From the NCBI RefSeq assembly GCF_007279655.1, contig NZ_QKWN01000001.1:682001-746000 (forward strand): 64,000 bases of DNA, in the 5' to 3' direction. A model generated the notes under the pieces. It was given only the letters and a program-made list of their open reading frames with translations. It was not told the origin of the DNA and ran no database searches. This document shows positions 61,368 through 64,000 of the stretch, piece by piece; the first letter of the stretch is position 1, and each line of letters starts with the position of its first letter. Source of the DNA: Robertkochia solimangrovi. Its GTDB lineage: Bacteria; Bacteroidota; Bacteroidia; Flavobacteriales; Flavobacteriaceae. The position numbers were made by a program, and so were the translations under genes.

Positions 61368-61835
61368 CTATTCCTCAAATCCTGTGTCAATAAGTAATTT
61401 TGAATTCTTGGAAGCTTCCACTGCCAGGAAATCACAGCGTTCGTTCTGTGGGTGATTGTTGTGGCCTTTAACCCAGATAAAGTCGACTTTATGTTTGCGG
61501 TATTCTCTTAAAAATGCCATCCAGAGATCAGCATTTTTCTTACCGCTGTAGTTTTTCTTTTCCCAACCGAATACCCAGCCTTTTGTAACTGAATCGATCA
61601 CGTATTTGGAATCGGAGAATACCAGGACGGTTGTATTGGGTTTTTTTAGTTTGCGGAGTGCTTCGATCACGGCCAGTAGTTCCATCCGGTTATTGGTGGT
61701 TTTACGAAATCCTTGCGAAAACTCTTTACGGTAAGGTTTGCCTACCCACTCCATTATAATACCATAACCGCCGGGACCAGGGTTGCCACGGGAAGAACCA
61801 TCTGTATATATATGTACTTCAGCTTTATTCTGCAT
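61368..61835 (-). CDS. rnhA: Ribonuclease HI
   Basis: 155 residues. The catalytic carboxylates D12 (IYTDGSSRGN), E52 (NNRMELLAVI), D75 (VFSDSKYVI) and D135 (NERCDFLAVE), with His125 (VKGHNNHPQN), are all in place. It removes RNA from RNA-DNA hybrids. Its start overlaps the purN stop by 11 nt, implying coupled expression. Confidence 0.96.
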   Translation of the reverse strand: MQNKAEVHIYTDGSSRGNPGPGGYGIIMEWVGKPYRKEFSQGFRKTTNNRMELLAVIEALRKLKKPNTTVLVFSDSKYVIDSVTKGWVFGWEKKNYSGKKNADLWMAFLREYRKHKVDFIWVKGHNNHPQNERCDFLAVEASKNSKLLIDTGFEE

Positions 61836-62388
61836 GTAACAATTGATCTATGATTACCGGGAAATGTGCATATTCCAGTTCGTGAACCTTGGCGGCTACA
61901 TCTTCGGCGGTATCGGTTTCAGCTACGGGGGTGCTTTGCTGAAAGATCACAGCACCTTCATCATAATGCTCATTCACATAGTGTATCGTTATGCCGGATT
62001 CCTTCTCCTTATTTTCGATAACTGCTTGATGTACGAACATGCCATACATTCCTTTTCCGCCGAATTTTGGGAGTAAAGCAGGGTGAATATTGACGATTTT
62101 ACCAGGAAAAGCCTTTACCATATCCTCCGGAACCTTCCATAAAAAGCCTGCCAGAACAATAAGGTCCGGAGACAGGTTTTGAAGGAGTGAAGTGACGATT
62201 CCGGCCTCAAATGCCTTGCGGTTAAAACTCATGGCAGGCACCTTTAATCGATTGGCGCGATCGAGTACGGCGGCCTCCTTCTTGTTGGATAATAACAAGC
62301 TGACAGTTACTGAATTATGATCTTTGAAGTAGTTGATTATATTCTCTGCGTTGGAACCTGAGCCGGATGCGAAAATGACAATTCTTTT
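61825..62388 (-). CDS. purN: Phosphoribosylglycinamide formyltransferase PurN
   Basis: The frame is open to 62406; Met7 (62388, MKRIVIFASGSGSNAENIIN) is preferred, giving 187 residues. Folate/GAR landmarks: FASGSGSNAENI, VLAGFLWKVPEDM, the catalytic Asn-His of VNIHPALLPKFGGKGMYG and the Asp of VNEHYDEGAVIFQ. It formylates GAR in purine synthesis, consistent with purF nearby. Confidence 0.95.
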   Translation of the reverse strand, partial: KRIVIFASGSGSNAENIINYFKDHNSVTVSLLLSNKKEAAVLDRANRLKVPAMSFNRKAFEAGIVTSLLQNLSPDLIVLAGFLWKVPEDMVKAFPGKIVNIHPALLPKFGGKGMYGMFVHQAVIENKEKESGITIHYVNEHYDEGAVIFQQSTPVAETDTAEDVAAKVHELEYAHFPVIIDQLLHAE

Positions 62389-62533
62389 CATGAGAAAACA
62401 CGACATTTATTGATCTGACAAAAAAAAGAATAAAAATTAACAATCAGAGGGTAAAATCTAAATAGTTGGTTTAAAATTGCTAACTTTAAAAGCACATTTT
62501 ATCGTCAAAACGTTTTTTTAAAGCAAAGTTTTT

Positions 62534-62541
62534 TATTTTTG
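62534..62541 (+). promoter_or_regulatory. -7 element of acpP
   Basis: TATTTTTG, 30 nt before the start; no TTG at 19-21 nt. Confidence 0.5.
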
Positions 62542-62570
62542 CCAACAATTAAATTTTAAAACAAAAAATT

Positions 62571-62804
62571 ATGTCAGACATTGCATCAAGAGTAAAAGCG
62601 ATTATCGTAGACAAATTAGGTGTAGATGAAAACGAAGTTGTGCCGGAAGCAAGCTTCACTAACGATTTAGGCGCAGACTCATTAGACACTGTAGAATTGA
62701 TCATGGAGTTTGAAAAGGAATTTGATATCCAGATCCCTGATGATCAAGCCGAAAATATTGCTACTGTTGGTCAGGCGATCAAATACATAGAAGAAGCAAA
62801 ATAA
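62571..62804 (+). CDS. acpP: Acyl carrier protein
   Basis: 77 residues, acidic. The phosphopantetheine Ser37 sits in [19 protein letters not shown]. It carries growing acyl chains in fatty acid synthesis and is followed by fabF, the common acpP-fabF arrangement. The codon use and the -7 box suggest high expression. Confidence 0.97.
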   Translation: MSDIASRVKAIIVDKLGVDENEVVPEASFTNDLGADSLDTVELIMEFEKEFDIQIPDDQAENIATVGQAIKYIEEAK

Positions 62805-62821
62805 GATTTTCAATAAAGTTA

Positions 62822-62872
62822 CTACCAAGGAATTTATTCATGCAATTTTGTGTGAATAAATTTTTTTGGTAG
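62822..62872 (+). terminator. Long hairpin between acpP and fabF (attenuator-like)
   Basis: AATTTATTCA and TGAATAAATT (62831-62840 and 62853-62862) form a 10-bp stem followed by a T-run, and CTACCAA/TTGGTAG extend it on the outside. It probably lets acpP be transcribed in excess of fabF. Confidence 0.7.
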
Positions 62873-62905
62873 ATTATCTTCTTTAAGAATTCAAAATTTA
62901 TTCAG

Positions 62906-64000
62906 ATGGAACTGAAGCGGGTTGTAGTTACAGGACTTGGTGCCTTAACGCCAATTGGTAATAACATAAAAGAATATTGGGAGAGTCTCAAGAACGGGGT
63001 TAGCGGTGCTGCACCGGTGACTCATTTTGATGCTTCAAAATTCAAAACTCAATTCGCTTGTGAGGTAAAGAATTTTAACCCTGCCGATTTTATCGACAGA
63101 AGAGAAGTTCGCAGAACCGATCGATTTGCTCAATATGCAATGGTTACAGCTGACGAAGCTCTTTTGGATTCCGGACTTGATCTGGAAGCGGTGAATAAAT
63201 ATCGTGTCGGAGTGATCTGGGGAGCCGGTATCGGAGGATTGGAGACCTTCCAGGAGGAAGTTACCAATTATGCTCTCGGTGACGGAACACCAAGATTCAA
63301 TCCGTTCTTTATTCCTAAAATGATCGCTGATATCGCGCCGGGATTAATTTCTATTAAATATGGATTTATGGGACCTAACTATACTACGGTCTCAGCCTGT
63401 GCCTCGTCTGCGAATTCAATCATTGATGCGCTTAATTCAATCAGACTCGGTCACACTGATGTAGTGATAACCGGTGGGTCTGAGGCAGCTGTTACAGCTG
63501 CAGGAATGGGTGGGTTCAATGCCATGCATGCCATGAGTACCAGAAACGACGATCCAAAAACTGCGTCCAGACCGTTCGATGCAAACAGGGATGGATTCGT
63601 TCTTGGAGAAGGTTCCGGAGCCCTTGTTCTGGAAGAATACGAACACGCAGTGGCCAGGGGTGCCAAAATCTACGCTGAAGTTGTAGGTGGCGGACTCTCG
63701 TCAGATGCGTATCATATGACAGCTCCTCACCCGGAAGGGATCGGAGTGGTGGCAGTTATGAAAAACTGCCTTGAAAATGCCGGAATTAAACCGGAAGATA
63801 TCGATGCGATCAATACGCACGGTACCTCGACTCCTCTTGGAGATGTTGCCGAACTGAAGGCTATCGGTAAGGTTTTCGGTGATCATGCTAAAAACATCAA
63901 TATCAACTCTACGAAATCGATGACCGGTCACTTACTCGGAGCTGCCGGGGCTGTAGAGGCTATCGCTTCCATCCTTGCGATGGAACACAGCCTGGTGCCA
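62906..64000 (+). CDS. fabF: 3-oxoacyl-ACP synthase II (3' truncated by window)
   Basis: Starts at ATG 62906 (MELKRVVVTGLGALTPIGNN) and runs off the right edge; 365 of about 415 residues are visible. Catalytic residues: Cys165 (TVSACASSANS), His305 (NTHGTSTPLGD) and His342 (SMTGHLLGAAG). It performs the condensing step of fatty acid elongation with the ACP encoded just upstream. Confidence 0.96.
   Translation, partial: MELKRVVVTGLGALTPIGNNIKEYWESLKNGVSGAAPVTHFDASKFKTQFACEVKNFNPADFIDRREVRRTDRFAQYAMVTADEALLDSGLDLEAVNKYRVGVIWGAGIGGLETFQEEVTNYALGDGTPRFNPFFIPKMIADIAPGLISIKYGFMGPNYTTVSACASSANSIIDALNSIRLGHTDVVITGGSEAAVTAAGMGGFNAMHAMSTRNDDPKTASRPFDANRDGFVLGEGSGALVLEEYEHAVARGAKIYAEVVGGGLSSDAYHMTAPHPEGIGVVAVMKNCLENAGIKPEDIDAINTHGTSTPLGDVAELKAIGKVFGDHAKNININSTKSMTGHLLGAAGAVEAIASILAMEHSLVP

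Noticed and set aside
62195-62211. ATCGTCACT core match inside purN
   Set aside because: It is within a conserved coding frame (IVTS); a chance hit that shows the short core alone is not diagnostic. A partial hit at 46187 in the polyprenyl synthase gene is likewise coding.

Overview
The window is one contig from a member of the Bacteroidetes, most likely a marine Flavobacteriaceae. Supporting signs are the PorV-like protein next to a giant subtilase with a C-terminal type IX secretion (T9SS) sorting domain, the TPR histidine kinases and TPR-LuxR regulators, the DUF418, DUF6155 and HipA_2/DUF3037 families, and many SpII lipoproteins. Promoters read as TTTG-N19-TAnnTTTG and start codons have A-rich rather than Shine-Dalgarno leaders. 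One tRNA (Asn) is present. I see no rRNA, CRISPR, integrase, transposase or phage gene.

Layout. 1-6600: truncated PQQ-type sugar dehydrogenase lipoprotein, secreted nuclease, a 56-aa lipoprotein, a membrane protein, a TPR histidine kinase/response regulator pair and a monoheme cytochrome c lipoprotein. 6764-17234: PorV-family protein plus 2529-aa subtilase, and a TPR-HTH regulator. 17235-24340: HipA-like kinase/DUF3037 pair, small membrane proteins and lipoproteins, and a LytS/LytTR pair. 24465-33092: DUF418 protein, amidohydrolase, M3 and M24 peptidases, a secreted protein, and AT-rich gaps with remnants of a dispersed repeat. 33093-41720: rseP, tRNA-Asn, SCO protein, feoA-feoB-FeoB-associated peptide, DUF6155, an NTF2-like protein, and a TsdA-like diheme cytochrome followed by two exported DsrE proteins. 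41856-45680: metal-homeostasis divergon (ZIP transporter, frameshifted MntR/DtxR regulator, TonB receptor). 45677-53510: polyprenyl synthase and a tetR-tolC-MFP-RND efflux operon. 53515-56129: radical SAM protein and a Tat-exported oxidoreductase. 56130-58286: 2.1 kb without genes. 58287-64000: purF, a PfkB kinase, rnhA and purN on the minus strand; acpP and fabF (truncated) on the plus strand.

The most striking part is the gene-free 2.1 kb. It holds five tandem minus-strand copies of a compact unit: a promoter, an identical ~45-nt block able to form a 5' hairpin, and a terminator hairpin whose stem changes with compensatory substitutions. I read it as a multicopy small-RNA family of about 75 nt per member, downstream of purF. 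I cannot match it to a named RNA family from memory.

The working units are: T9SS export of the giant subtilase with its PorV paralog; ferrous iron uptake (FeoAB); MntR-linked metal uptake with a candidate operator shared by the regulator and the receptor; TetR-controlled RND efflux with a candidate operator; thiosulfate/tetrathionate redox plus sulfur-carrier-like DsrE proteins; and purine and fatty-acid synthesis.
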